From: Hyphomicrobium_A sp963812795 | GTDB taxonomy: Bacteria > Pseudomonadota > Alphaproteobacteria > Rhizobiales > Hyphomicrobiaceae | Assembly (NCBI GenBank): GCA_963812795.1 | Contig: CAWEWG010000014.1 | Coordinates: 124,001-188,000 of the forward strand | Length of the DNA stretch: 64,000 nt | Reading direction: 5' to 3' | In this document: in pieces, positions 20,630-31,053 of the stretch | Layout: every line of letters begins with the position of its first letter | How positions within the stretch are numbered: the first letter of the stretch is position 1 | The notes under the pieces: generated by a model | What the model was told of the DNA's origin: nothing | The model's input: only the letters and a program-made list of their open reading frames with translations | Database searches by the model: none | Position numbers and translations under genes: made by a program

Positions 20630-20848
20630 AGGGCGGTCGGTCCGGCCGAACTCGTCATGGCCGCGCAGGCGGCCATCCACGCCAGCTTCGGCAAGCTCTC
20701 TTTGGGAAAGTGCGCGAGGTTGCGCAGCCGTCTTGCTACTTCAATGGGAACGTTCGTTGAGACTTGCGTGGATGGCCGCCTGCGCGGCCATGACGAACTC
20801 TATGACCGCACCCCCGTCTAGACAGCGCGCCGCCGCCGCCGCTTAAAG
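20608..20848. repeat. Palindromic element flanked by 24-bp direct repeats of the glmM end
   Basis: A 24-bp sequence including the last codons and stop of glmM (20608-20631) recurs exactly at 20825-20848. Between the copies are two inverted 30-bp arms (20653-20682 and 20766-20795), each itself palindromic around GGCCGCGCAGGCGGCC. They resemble the GTCATGG...CCATCCACG intergenic repeats common in Hyphomicrobiales genomes. The 83 bp between the arms has no reading frame I can support. It looks like a paired palindromic unit inserted with duplication of the glmM tail. Confidence 0.75.
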
Positions 20849-20963
20849 CGTCGCTAACCCGAATCGCGTTCGAACGTACGTGAGGCGCCCGCTCCGCGCG
20901 CCGGGCGCCGTTAATGTTTTGTTTACGGATCGCGCCGCGCTCTGTTTCAAACCGAAACGCCGA

Positions 20964-20978
20964 TTAAGCGCTCCTTAA
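20964..20978. promoter_or_regulatory. Candidate CtrA box upstream of porin gene 1
   Basis: TTAA (20964-20967), 7 nt, TTAA (20975-20978), about 95 nt before the barrel gene at 21074. A degenerate partner (TTAA-N7-TTTA) lies at 20911-20925. Both fall in the gap behind the glmM repeat element. Confidence 0.45.
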
Positions 20979-21073
20979 GCCTTCTTCCTCATAGTCGTTC
21001 ACTGAGCACGTAGCGCGTTCGCTAACGAGCGCCGCCTCGTCAGGCGGCATGACGATGACGAAGGGGAAGTTCC

Positions 21074-21905
21074 ATGATTACCAATCGCAGTTCCTACCTG
21101 CTAGGCGCGGCGCTCGGCTCGGCTCTCATGCTTGCCGTGTGCGCTCCTGCCAACGCAGCTGACATTTACGACGGCGGCCTGAAGGGCGGCTACGACGTTC
21201 CTCCGCCTCCGCCGACCGATCGCGGCATCTATTTCAAGGGCTACGTCGGCGCCGCCGACGCCAACGTCGGCGAGCATCTGGACTGAGCAGTTCGAGACCA
21301 ACAGCTTCTCGGTGCACCACAAGGACATCAAGTCGAGCCCGCTGTTCGGTCTCGGCATCGGTTGGCAAGCTCGTCACTGGCTGCGCTTCGACCTTACGGG
21401 TGAATACCGCGGCGATGCCCTGTTCGTCGCCCAGGACTCCTACCCTGCCGTCGGCATCGTCCCCGCTGGTACAAACGAATATCAGGCCGACATCCGCAGC
21501 TGGATGGGTCTCGCCAATGCCTACATCGACATGGGCAACTGGTGCGGCTTCACGCCGTTCATCGGCGCCGGCATCGGCTTTGCCACGCTGACCGTCGACG
21601 GCATGAAGGATGTTAACAACGGCGTCGATCCCAACAGTGTCGCCTACGGCACCTCCCACACCAAGACCAACTTCGCCTACGCCTTCTACGCCGGTGGCAG
21701 CTTCGACGTCACCCCGCAAGTGGCGCTCGAGCTCACCTACCGCTACGCCGACCTCGGCTCGGCGCAGAGCGGCCGCGTAACGACGTTCGATGGTGGAGCT
21801 TCCAACAGCGGAGTGTTCATTAAGGACGTCACGTCCAACGATGTGATGCTCGGCATGCGCTACAAGTTCCAGCGCGAAGCCGTCGTCTATCAGCCGGTGA
21901 AGTAA
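21074..21905 (+). CDS. Outer-membrane beta-barrel protein, frame broken near 21282
   Basis: Omp25/OmpA-like eight-strand barrel family of alphaproteobacteria. The first part has a signal peptide (GSALMLAVCAPANA, cut at AADIYDGG) and YFKGYVGAADANVGEHL. A stop then appears at 21284-21286. The barrel continues in the next frame (TEQFETNSFSVHHKDIK), through WMGLANAYIDMGNW and PFIGAGIGFA to VMLGMRYKF. One extra base around 21279-21284 explains the break. Real inactivation cannot be excluded here, because porins are often redundant. Confidence 0.8.
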
Positions 21906-21942
21906 CCGGCCGGCGCCGACCTGGCGCCAGTTCACGCAACTT

Positions 21943-21968
21943 CGCCGGGCCCCTCCGCGGGCCCGGCG
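21943..21968 (+). terminator. Hairpin after porin gene 1
   Basis: 10-bp GC stem (21943-21952 with 21959-21968), 6-nt loop, followed by only two T. A terminator or mRNA-protecting hairpin. Confidence 0.5.
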
Positions 21969-22134
21969 TTCCGGCCCCGGCGTCGATCGAGGCTGCCTGA
22001 AGTCCAAGTTCGATTTCCTAGTTTGCTTACGCGTGAGGCGAGCCCCCGTTCGGGTGGCTGCAGCCTTCAAGAGCAGAGTTAGGACGTCGGGTGGGCTCAA
22101 GGCCAGCCTAGCCGTCAAGCAAGGATCGACGCAG

Positions 22135-22944
22135 ATGAATCGTGCACTCAGCAGAATTACGCTTGCCCTCACCCTCGGCGGCAGCCTCATCGGCGCCCTG
22201 ATGTCGCCCGCGCTGGCGGACGGCGATCCATACTATTCGAACGGCATCAACGCATCCGGCGTGCGCACGCCGATCCCGGCGCCCATCCCCGTGCCGGTCG
22301 AGGAAGCCTTTTGGTACCTGCGCGCCGACTTCGCCGCCGGTTTCGGGACTTCGCCGTCGGTCGCCGTGCTCGGCACCAACTATGCCGATTTGATCGCCGG
22401 CGCCGTGCGATCGGACAGCTTCGAGCCATCGTTCACCGGCGGCGTCGGCATCGGCTACGTCTGGGGGCCATATTTCCGAACGGACTTAACCGTCGACGTG
22501 CACTCGCTGATGAACACCGAGCTCACCGCCACCGTCGCCGCGCCGTTCGAAGCATCGTTGGTCGACAAGACGAAGTTCATGTCGACCATCCTGCTCGCCA
22601 ACGCCTACTACGACATTCGCACCGGCACGGCCTGGTCGCCCTACCTCGGCCTCGGCGTCGGCTTTGCCGTCAACCAGGTGACGCGCAACCTCTACTATTC
22701 CGACTCCGTCACCGACGACTTCGCCTCGGCCGGAAACCGGACGACCGACGTGCAGTTCGCCGGCGCGGCCATGGTCGGCGTGACGTACGATATCTCTACC
22801 CTCTGGGCCCTCGACGTGAACTACCGCTTTCTCCATATCGGCGGGTCCGAGGTCAGCCTGAAGCCCGACGTCGCGTCGTCGGTTGCCATCGGCGATCTCA
22901 ACGAACACCAGATCCGCGCCGGCCTCCGGTTCCTCGTGAACTAG
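22135..22944 (+). CDS. Outer-membrane beta-barrel protein 2
   Basis: 269 residues from the ATG at 22135. Signal peptide ITLALTLGGSLIGALMSPALA, then a barrel with alternating strands (FTGGVGIGYVWGPYFRTDLT, YYDIRTGTAWSPYLGLGVGF, AAMVGVTYDISTLWALDVNY) and a C-terminal strand HQIRAGLRFLVN. Fold as in Omp25/P44-like surface proteins; specific role unknown. It follows porin gene 1 by about 230 nt and has its own terminator. Confidence 0.85.
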   Translation: MNRALSRITLALTLGGSLIGALMSPALADGDPYYSNGINASGVRTPIPAPIPVPVEEAFWYLRADFAAGFGTSPSVAVLGTNYADLIAGAVRSDSFEPSFTGGVGIGYVWGPYFRTDLTVDVHSLMNTELTATVAAPFEASLVDKTKFMSTILLANAYYDIRTGTAWSPYLGLGVGFAVNQVTRNLYYSDSVTDDFASAGNRTTDVQFAGAAMVGVTYDISTLWALDVNYRFLHIGGSEVSLKPDVASSVAIGDLNEHQIRAGLRFLVN

Positions 22945-22968
22945 GCTGGCGCGTAGTCGGATCGCGTA

Positions 22969-23003
22969 GGGGCGGCCCCATGTGGCCGCCCCATTTGTTT
23001 TTT
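22969..23003 (+). terminator. Terminator after porin gene 2
   Basis: 9-bp stem (22969-22977 with 22984-22992), 6-nt loop, then ATTTGTTTTTT. Confidence 0.9.
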
Positions 23004-23049
23004 CAGCGGCCAAGTTGACGGCGTGGCCGCGGCCACCTAGACCGCCGTC

Positions 23050-24207
23050 ATGAGCCGTCTCGATAAGCCAAAGCAGCGCCCGGCTATCCCGAACTTCTCG
23101 AGTGGGCCATGCGCGAAACGCCCCGGCTGGACGCCGCAGGTTCTGTCGCCGGCGTTGCTTGGGCGCTCGCACCGCTCGCCGGCCGGCATCGAGCGGCTGC
23201 GGCTCGCCATCGACACGACGCATGCGCTTCTCGAGCTTCCGGCCGACTACCGCCTCGCAATCGTTCCCGGGTCCGACACGGGCGCTTTCGAGATGGCGCT
23301 GTGGTCGATGCTCGGCGAGCGCGGTGTTGACGTGCTCGCCTGGGAGGATTTCGGCCAGCGCTGGGTGGCCGACATCGTCGGCGAGCTGAAGCCGGCCGAC
23401 ACGCGCGTGCTGACGGCCGACTACGGGCATCTGCCCGATCTCGCCAGCGTCGACTTCGATCGCGACGTGGTCTTCACCTGGAACGGCACGGCAGCGGGCG
23501 TGCGCGTGCCGGACGGCAATTGGATTGCCGCCGACCGCCGCGGTCTCACCTTCGTCGATGCGACGTCGGCGCTGTGCGCGCAGGCCGTCGATTGGCGCAA
23601 AGTCGACGTCGCCACGTTCTCCTGGCAAAAGGTGCTCGGCGGGGAAGCGGCGCACGGCATGATCGTCTTGTCGCCGCGCGCCATCGAGCGTCTGCAAAGT
23701 CATCGACCGAGCTGGCCGGTGCCCAAGCTCTTCCGTCTCGCCGAGGACGGGCGCGTGCTCGACGACCTTTTCGCCGGGATCACCATCAACACGCCGTCGT
23801 TGCTGTGCGTCGAGGACTTCCTCGATGCGCTGCGCTGGGCCGAAGCGACGGGCGGCCTCAAGGCGTTGCAGGCGCGCGCCGACGCCAACGCCGCGGTGCT
23901 GTACGACTGGATCGCGTCAACGCCGTGGATCGCCAACCTCGCCGTCGATCCCAAGACGCGCTCCAACACCTCCGTGTGCCTGCGCTTCACCGACATTCGG
24001 GGAGGGGCTGCAGAAGAACGCAGCATCGCCGATCGCATGGTCGCCCTGCTTGCCGCCGAGGGGGCCGCCCACGACCTCGGGGCCTACCGCACGGCGCCGC
24101 CGGGGCTGCGGATTTGGAGTGGCGTCACGGTCGAAAAAAGTGACCTGCAAGCGCTCACCCCGTGGCTCGATTGGGCCTATGCACAGGCCCGCGCCGGCGC
24201 CGATTGA
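23050..24207 (+). CDS. serC: Phosphoserine aminotransferase SerC
   Basis: PLP enzyme of serine biosynthesis, 385 residues, of the alphaproteobacterial type. The PLP lysine is K194 in SWQKVLGGEAAHG. The N-terminal NFSSGPCAKRPGW and WNGTAAGVRVP are characteristic. It starts about 45 nt after the porin terminator. The usual partner serA does not follow; a MuiA-like gene does. Confidence 0.93.
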   Translation: MSRLDKPKQRPAIPNFSSGPCAKRPGWTPQVLSPALLGRSHRSPAGIERLRLAIDTTHALLELPADYRLAIVPGSDTGAFEMALWSMLGERGVDVLAWEDFGQRWVADIVGELKPADTRVLTADYGHLPDLASVDFDRDVVFTWNGTAAGVRVPDGNWIAADRRGLTFVDATSALCAQAVDWRKVDVATFSWQKVLGGEAAHGMIVLSPRAIERLQSHRPSWPVPKLFRLAEDGRVLDDLFAGITINTPSLLCVEDFLDALRWAEATGGLKALQARADANAAVLYDWIASTPWIANLAVDPKTRSNTSVCLRFTDIRGGAAEERSIADRMVALLAAEGAAHDLGAYRTAPPGLRIWSGVTVEKSDLQALTPWLDWAYAQARAGAD

Positions 24208-24319
24208 CGCCCCTCGCTGATCGGCCGGAAGTCCTTTGCAAGCCGTCATAATTCAGACGTGAACCGCCCCCACTCGTCTCGCCCAGGGACGGCCGTCCGC
24301 GGCCGGGAAAATAACTGGG

Positions 24320-26056
24320 ATGGGCTGCACCATGCGCACGGTCATCGCACTGTCGGGTCTGCTTCTGGTCGTCGTCGCCGGACACGCACTGGCGGACGAG
24401 ATTCCTGTCACCTCGCGCATCGAGACGGTCACCGTTTTTCCCGCCGGGGCGGAAGCGACGCGCACCGCGCGGCTGGCGTTGCAGAAGGGCGAGCACACGC
24501 TGGTCTTCAGCGATCTTCCGGCCGAGGCCGTGCCCGGCTCCATCCGCGTCGACGGCAAGGCGACGGCCGGCCTCGACATCCAATCGGTCGATACGCGCCG
24601 CCGCTACATCCCGCGCGCCGATCAGGAGAAGCTGCAAGCCGAGCGCAAGGGTATCGAGGACGAGATCGAAAAGCTGCGCGATGACCGCGGCATCGTCCAG
24701 GGCCAGGAGGACGCGGCGCAGACACAGAAGACGCTGCTGCAGAATCTGGCGCAAATGCCCGGCCGCGCCCCTGTCGAGGACGGCCAGCCGGCGCAATCGA
24801 GCCCGCCGCCCGCCACCGACTGGACGCAAGTCCTTTCGCTCATCGCCTCGGGCTGGACCGAAGCCCACCGCTCGGCCCTCGACGCCGAGGTGAAGAAGCG
24901 CGACCTCGATCGCCGCATCGAGGAATTGGAAAAGAAGCTCGCCGCGCTGGCGCCGGCCCGCGCCGAGCAGACGGAGGTGAAGGTCTTCGTCGTCGCCGGG
25001 GCGGTTCTCGACGCCGATATGACGGTGCGCTACCAGGTGCGCAACGCCGGCTGGACTCCTCGCTATGACGCGCGCCTCGCCACCGGTTCCAAAACGGCGC
25101 CGCCACTGCTGGAGCTGACGCGCCGCGCCGACATCGTGCAGCGCACCGGCGAGACGTGGGAGAACGTCGCCGTGCAACTGTCGACGACGCGCCCGAACGC
25201 CAATGCCGAGGCACCCACCATCGACACCGTCACGGTGGACTTCGAGCCGGAGGCCAAGCCGATGTCGGAATCGATGCCGTCACCGCCGCCCGCGCCCACG
25301 GCCGCGTACGATGGTCTCACCGTGCGCAAGAAGGTCGCCGCCGGGCGCACGGCACAGCTCTCCGCCGCCGCCGAGCCCGAGGCGGCGGAAATGGATCTCA
25401 ACATCGGCGAGCAAGGCGCCAGCGTCGCCGCCGCGCCCTTCCAGGCCGTGTTCGGTGTGCCGGGACGTCTCACCGTCCCTGCCACCGGCGAGGGCAAGCG
25501 GGTGTTTCTGCAGGACGACAGCCTCGAGCCGGTGCTTACCGTGCGCACCGTCCCCAAGCGCGAGGCCAAGGCCTACCTCTACGCCAAGCTGATCCTGCCG
25601 AAGGGCTCGCCGGTGCTGCCCGGGCCGGTGTCGCTGTTCCGCGACGGCACCTTCGTTGGCACCGGCGCGCTGCCGGTGCTGTCGCCGGGCGAGGACCACG
25701 AGCTCGGCTTCGGCGCCGACGATCAGGTGCGCGTGCGCCATGCCATCGCCGACGAGAAGCGCGGCGAGACGGGGCTCATCTCCTCGGCGCGCACCGACAG
25801 CCGCAACTACCGCATCACGGTGAAGAACATGCACGAGCGGGCCGTCGAGCTCGTCGTGCACGACCAGGTTCCCGTCTCGCAGAACGACGACATCAAGGTC
25901 GAGTTGGTGGGGCCGGTGCAGCCGACCAAAAAGGACATCGACGGCAAGCGCGGGGTCGTCGCCTTCGAATCCAAGCTGGAGCCGGAGGAGGAGCGCCTCA
26001 TCGAGTTCGGCTATCGGGTCATCTGGCCGGGGGCACGGACCATCACCTACCGCTGA
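24320..26056 (+). CDS. MuiA-family (DUF4139) exported protein
   Basis: 578 residues, related to the mucoidy inhibitor A family. Signal peptide VIALSGLLLVVVAGHALA, N-terminal DUF4140-like domain (RIETVTVFPAGAEATRTARL), coiled coil around 95-125 and 175-215, then a DUF4139 domain with two beta-sandwich halves (MTVRYQVRNAGWTPRYDARL; YRITVKNMHERAVELVVHDQ; EFGYRVIWPG at the end). Cellular role unknown; the name comes from an effect on exopolysaccharide in Azotobacter. An ATG 4 codons downstream is an alternative start. Confidence 0.87.
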   Translation: MGCTMRTVIALSGLLLVVVAGHALADEIPVTSRIETVTVFPAGAEATRTARLALQKGEHTLVFSDLPAEAVPGSIRVDGKATAGLDIQSVDTRRRYIPRADQEKLQAERKGIEDEIEKLRDDRGIVQGQEDAAQTQKTLLQNLAQMPGRAPVEDGQPAQSSPPPATDWTQVLSLIASGWTEAHRSALDAEVKKRDLDRRIEELEKKLAALAPARAEQTEVKVFVVAGAVLDADMTVRYQVRNAGWTPRYDARLATGSKTAPPLLELTRRADIVQRTGETWENVAVQLSTTRPNANAEAPTIDTVTVDFEPEAKPMSESMPSPPPAPTAAYDGLTVRKKVAAGRTAQLSAAAEPEAAEMDLNIGEQGASVAAAPFQAVFGVPGRLTVPATGEGKRVFLQDDSLEPVLTVRTVPKREAKAYLYAKLILPKGSPVLPGPVSLFRDGTFVGTGALPVLSPGEDHELGFGADDQVRVRHAIADEKRGETGLISSARTDSRNYRITVKNMHERAVELVVHDQVPVSQNDDIKVELVGPVQPTKKDIDGKRGVVAFESKLEPEEERLIEFGYRVIWPGARTITYR

Positions 26057-26185
26057 GCCCCGTTTTCCGGACTTCGGAGACCCCCGCGGACCTATCTGGA
26101 GGGGGTGGCAGCGGCGAATTCTGCGCTATAAGGCCCCGAATGGCCCCGGCAACCGTTCCGGGGCCAAGTTGCGAGTGGGGCTTAG

Positions 26186-27478
<1,293 letters not shown>

Positions 27479-27901
27479 TCAGGTCGGCGGCGGCATCGCG
27501 TCGTAGCAGGGCACGTCCTCGGTCGTGATGTCCCAGGCCGGTTGCGCCTTTTTGTAGAGCACCCGCTGCGGCGCGAACCAGCTGTTGTCATCGACCGAGC
27601 CCGCGGTCACGTTGATCATGCCGGGAAACGCGGAATTCTCACCGAACAGGCGGCTGCCGCAATCCGGGCAGAAGTGCCGCGTGTTGATGTTGCCGCTGTC
27701 CGCCTCGACCGCGAAGGTCCTGGTCCTACCCGCGATCGTCACGTGCTCGCGCTTGAAGCGGGCGAGGGAGATATGCCCCGTACCGGTGGCGCGCTGGCAG
27801 TCCTTGCAGTGGCACTGGCCCATGCTGACGGGCGGCGCAGAAATAGTGAAACTAACGGCGCCGCATTGGCACTGTCCTGTGGCGAACGGTTTGTCCGGCA
27901 T
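27479..27901 (-). CDS. GFA/CENP-V family zinc protein
   Basis: 140 residues with the glutathione-dependent formaldehyde-activating (Gfa) fold. Zinc ligands: C11-x-C13, C30-x-C32-x-x-C35 (GQCHCKDCQRATG) and a late HFCPDCGSRLF pair. Members are small cytosolic Zn proteins and few have a proven activity, so a formaldehyde role is not established. Tail-to-tail with purA. Confidence 0.85.
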   Translation of the reverse strand: MPDKPFATGQCQCGAVSFTISAPPVSMGQCHCKDCQRATGTGHISLARFKREHVTIAGRTRTFAVEADSGNINTRHFCPDCGSRLFGENSAFPGMINVTAGSVDDNSWFAPQRVLYKKAQPAWDITTEDVPCYDAMPPPT

Positions 27902-28292
27902 GTCTTGTCCCTCATCGCAACCGCGGAATTTCTAGCGCGGGAGAGAGAGCAGCGCATCGGTTTAGCGAGCGCCCAAAAGAGAAGGACACCCGCCTCGGGG
28001 GGCCGAGGGCGAGTGTCCGTTCGATTGTGGACCCGTGCCTCGACGAGGGGATGGGGGGAGGGGAACGAAGCCCGTGTCCGCGGAGAGAATGCGCTGGTCC
28101 CTGGATGCGTTCCCACCGCTGGCAGAAAAATCTCGAAAACTGTCTCGAAGGTCATAACGATCGGAAAACGCAGGAAAAATTCGCATGCGGCAAGGCGGCC
28201 TATGCAACCCGGCGGCATGCAGTCCGCATAGAACGATGCCCGCCGGCGAAAGCCGCGAGGGCGCGTTGACCGATGTGTTGGAGAGGATTGCC
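27902..28292. other. Gap without a supported gene
   Basis: About 390 bp between the GFA start and the membrane microproteins. Several open frames exist on both strands, but all are Arg/Ser/Pro-rich in the way of GC-rich noncoding frames. A CCTCGG/CCGAGG hairpin near 27993 is the only structure I see, with no T-run. Confidence 0.4.
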
Positions 28293-28379
28293 CTACCAGT
28301 GCAGGACGCCGAACAAGTGCAGCAGGACGATCGCGACGATCGGCACGCCGAGCAGCCATAGAAGAATATCGCGCCCCAT
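28293..28379 (-). CDS. Membrane microprotein, copy A (28 residues)
   Basis: GAGGA lies 5 nt before the ATG at 28379. The peptide is a single membrane helix with the core DILLWLLGVPIVAIVLLHLF, paralogous to the peptide encoded 85 nt upstream (shared LLWLxGVPI). Too short for routine gene finders. Similar LLWL-GIP-type peptides exist in Hyphomicrobiales (from memory), without known function. Confidence 0.7.
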   Translation of the reverse strand: MGRDILLWLLGVPIVAIVLLHLFGVLHW

Positions 28380-28463
28380 GGTGTCCTCGCTGGTGCAGTT
28401 CGCAGTGCATCGGATCTATGGATCCGACCCGTATGCCCGTCGCTGCGACCACTACGCCTGTCG

Positions 28464-28541
28464 CTAGATCACGTTGAAGATGTTCATCAGGATGATGACG
28501 CTGATCGGCACGCCGATGAGCCACAAGAGAACACTGCGCAT
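28464..28541 (-). CDS. Membrane microprotein, copy B (25 residues)
   Basis: GGAG 9 nt before the ATG at 28541. The peptide is one hydrophobic helix, core VLLWLIGVPISVIILMNIF, sharing LLWLxGVPI with copy A. The two genes are in tandem on the minus strand, after the PepSY gene (28635), from which they are separated by 93 nt, so they could be distal genes of the iron-uptake transcript. Confidence 0.7.
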   Translation of the reverse strand: MRSVLLWLIGVPISVIILMNIFNVI

Positions 28542-28634
28542 TTTTTTGAACTCCGTGTTGTTGCTGGCCGATAAACTCGCCGCGCACACAAGAGTTCCGG
28601 TCAAGGGCACACCGGGCGTTCTGGGCAGCCGATC

Positions 28635-30155
28635 CTACGGGCCCACCACCGCGGGACGGGCGTGGCCGCGGCCCATCAACAGTGGCGCCGCAAGGACGGC
28701 CGCGGCGAGCACGACGCCGACATCGACGTACCATGCCATCGGATCGGTGATTTGCCCCCACCAGATGTGCAGGTGCGTCCCGACTGCGGCGAGCAGTGCG
28801 ATGGCGCTTAGCATGCGCAGCGCGCGCGCCGTCGCCATCCCGTCGCTGGTGAACAGAGCCAGGGCGCCCGCTGCCGCGACGGTTGCGAGGTAGGTGGCAA
28901 CGAGGAAGCTGGCTCCGAATTGCAGGGCGACGATCGCCGTCGTGCCAAACGCCAACGGCTGGCTCCAGCCGACAACCGCCCAGACTTTCTCCCACTTGGG
29001 TGCCGGCCGTCCCTTGGCGCGGCGCCGCTCGAGCCAGATCACCACGCCGCTATGCGTGACGATGGCGAGGGCCAATCCAAGCACGCCGTACAGAAGCTTG
29101 ATGGGAATTCCGCCAAACCAGCCGAAATGCAGCGGCTGCAGCGCGCCGAGGATCCACTGCCCGGGCCCGCGCTGTGCCGTCGCCGGGTCGGCGAGCAGCT
29201 TGCCGTCGCCGCTGAAGTGATACGTCGACGAGAACGCGATCCGTCCCGGCGTGCGCATGCCCACCTGCACGACCTGCCCGGCCGTACCGATGTGCTGGAC
29301 AAAGACGCTGGCAAATTCTGCATCGGGCGCACGGCTCTTCACGTGGGCGAGCATGGCAGCGACGTCGGGGACGGGGGCAGAGCTCTCGTCCGCCCCCGGC
29401 CCCGGGCCGAACAGCACGCTTACCGCCTTGGCCCGGTCACCGTCGTAAGCGGCCAGCGCGAGGACGCCGACGATCAGCGAGGAGAGGCCGAGCAAGGCGC
29501 CGGTAACGCTCACGACGACGTGGAAAGGCAGCCCCCACACGCCCAGTCGATTATGTAGGTCCGCCTCTTGCAGCCGCCGCGATCCGCCCCAACGCAGCGC
29601 GAACGCGTCTTTGAATATGCGCGGATGCGACAGCAGGCCGGAAATGAGCGAGGAGAACAAGGCAACGCCGGTCAAGCCGACGAGATACAGTCCCCACGTG
29701 CGCGGAAGGTGAAGCTGCATGTGAAGCTCGGCGATGAACTCCGACCACGGCGCCGACGTCCGCGTCACCAGCCGACCTTGCTCGTCGGCCAGCCATTCGC
29801 CTTCGTTGCCGGTTTCATGGTCGTGGTACGAGACCGATAAACGTTGCGGGACTCGTAGCGGACCGCCGACGAACAGATCGTGTGCGGCATTGTCCTCGCG
29901 CGCCTGTGCGTAGCCGGCACGCACTGCGGCGGCGATCGCATCCGGCCCCGGCGTGTGGGCGACGAGCGGCGCATTGGGCTGCTCCCAACGTTGCAGCTCG
30001 AAAAGGAAAACCGTTATCGCGCCGCTGATGCATACGACATAGATCAGCGCCGCAAAGGCCAAGCCGAGCGCCGAGTGGCCGGCCAGCATGGCACGGACGA
30101 AGTCCGGCGGCAGAAACGGCCGCGCTTTCGGTTTTACGGGAGGTTCGCTGGACAT
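28635..30155 (-). CDS. PepSY-domain inner-membrane protein (PiuB/FoxB-like)
   Basis: 506 residues from the ATG at 30155, which overlaps the stop of the upstream gene as TGATG. Helices: around 19-45 (LGLAFAALIYVVCISGAITVFLF), one near 150, 200-230, and several in the C-terminal third. It has conserved His residues in helix contexts (HSALGLAF, LHMQLHLP, LHFGWFGG, HIWWGQITDP). The PepSY-TM family includes FoxB and PiuB, implicated in reductive release of iron from siderophores in the inner membrane. The divergent TonB receptor supports that role. Confidence 0.85.
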   Translation of the reverse strand: MSSEPPVKPKARPFLPPDFVRAMLAGHSALGLAFAALIYVVCISGAITVFLFELQRWEQPNAPLVAHTPGPDAIAAAVRAGYAQAREDNAAHDLFVGGPLRVPQRLSVSYHDHETGNEGEWLADEQGRLVTRTSAPWSEFIAELHMQLHLPRTWGLYLVGLTGVALFSSLISGLLSHPRIFKDAFALRWGGSRRLQEADLHNRLGVWGLPFHVVVSVTGALLGLSSLIVGVLALAAYDGDRAKAVSVLFGPGPGADESSAPVPDVAAMLAHVKSRAPDAEFASVFVQHIGTAGQVVQVGMRTPGRIAFSSTYHFSGDGKLLADPATAQRGPGQWILGALQPLHFGWFGGIPIKLLYGVLGLALAIVTHSGVVIWLERRRAKGRPAPKWEKVWAVVGWSQPLAFGTTAIVALQFGASFLVATYLATVAAAGALALFTSDGMATARALRMLSAIALLAAVGTHLHIWWGQITDPMAWYVDVGVVLAAAVLAAPLLMGRGHARPAVVGP

Positions 30156-30748
30156 CAGGAGACTAGCACCTTCGGAAGAAAGGCGATCCCATATGCCAAA
30201 GCCGATATGGCTCCAAGCAGAATGGTCGCCCGCAAAAGCCTGGCATCGCTCAATGTCCAGGCCATGCCGGCACCCCAAAGCATGGGAACGAGTATGCCGC
30301 CGATAACGATGCGGTCAGGCGCCGCCAGCGGCATGGCGATGGCGAAGGCGACGCCGATGCCGATTGCGGCAACCCCGGCCAGCACGATGGCGAGCAGGCT
30401 CTTGGCGATGGCGCGAGGCCAGTTCGTCGGTCGATCTTCGGGCTCGAGGGCAAGGTCACGATTTGATCTTGCACGGGCAGGCCGCAACTCGACTCCCATC
30501 GCCACAACGACGTAGGCGACCGCGGAGAACGCGACGAGCGCGTAGACCGTCCCGGCTTCGCCGCCCCACGCGTAGGCGAAGCTGGCAATTCCCGCTGCAA
30601 CGAGCACCCAGCCGCCGGTCATGCTGATGCTGGCGCCACCGCCATTACGTCGCATCCAACTCAGGCGCAGCAGCGCGATGCCGGACAGAAGCATCAGAGT
30701 GCCGATGAGGGTGCCTAGCGGCTGGCGAAGCAGATCGAGTTGTTGCAA
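30155..30748 (-). CDS. Fused DUF3325/DUF3649-like membrane protein
   Basis: 197 residues if the TTG at 30748 is used (AGGAG 9 nt upstream); the frame is open further but without a better start. The N-terminal half (GTLMLLSGIALLRLSWMRRN, GGWVLVAAGIASFAYAWGGE) resembles DUF3325. The C-terminal half (KSLLAIVLAGVAAIGIGVAF, MLWGAGMAWTLSDAR) resembles DUF3649. These two small families normally flank PiuB-like genes as separate genes. The assignment is from pattern memory. It is translationally coupled to the PepSY gene. Confidence 0.65.
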   Translation of the reverse strand: MQQLDLLRQPLGTLIGTLMLLSGIALLRLSWMRRNGGGASISMTGGWVLVAAGIASFAYAWGGEAGTVYALVAFSAVAYVVVAMGVELRPARARSNRDLALEPEDRPTNWPRAIAKSLLAIVLAGVAAIGIGVAFAIAMPLAAPDRIVIGGILVPMLWGAGMAWTLSDARLLRATILLGAISALAYGIAFLPKVLVS

Positions 30749-30930
30749 GTCGGGCAACTCCTGGTGGTTAGCAGGTATGTCGTTCGTGCATGCCGCGCCG
30801 GCGATCGGCGTCTGATGGCATGAACGAACGCCTCTAGCGATGCGGTATGGCTGCGCACGTTGCGCAACGCCGCTCGATTGATCAGCCCTGGGAGTGTTTG
30901 AGGCGCACGGGACACACACGAGCTGCATTC

Positions 30931-30959
30931 TTGACTCTCGCCGGAGACAATCTGCGATA
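30931..30959 (+). promoter_or_regulatory. Candidate sigma-70 promoter for the TonB receptor
   Basis: TTGACT at 30931-30936, 17-nt spacer, GCGATA at 30954-30959, 94 nt before the receptor ATG. The 305-nt divergent gap (30749-31053) shows no clear Fur box or Irr/RirA-type iron box by eye. Confidence 0.35.
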
Positions 30960-31053
30960 GCCGTGCTTTAGGTAAGAAGCAAGTGGCCTGGCATTCGGCG
31001 ATGCTCGTCGGCCTCGGTTTTAGTTCCAGCGTTGTCCGGGGGGCACTCGCCCA

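Noticed and set aside
27739..28995. 418-codon minus-strand frame spanning the GFA gene, the gap and the end of the PepSY gene
   Set aside because: It conflicts with two supported genes and both microproteins on the same strand and reads as low-complexity Arg/Ser/Pro.
30749..31053. Fur or Irr/RirA iron box in the divergent promoter of the TonB receptor
   Set aside because: I searched by eye for GATAATGATAATCATTATC-like and TTTAGAA-type palindromes and found none convincing; iron regulation therefore remains unproven.
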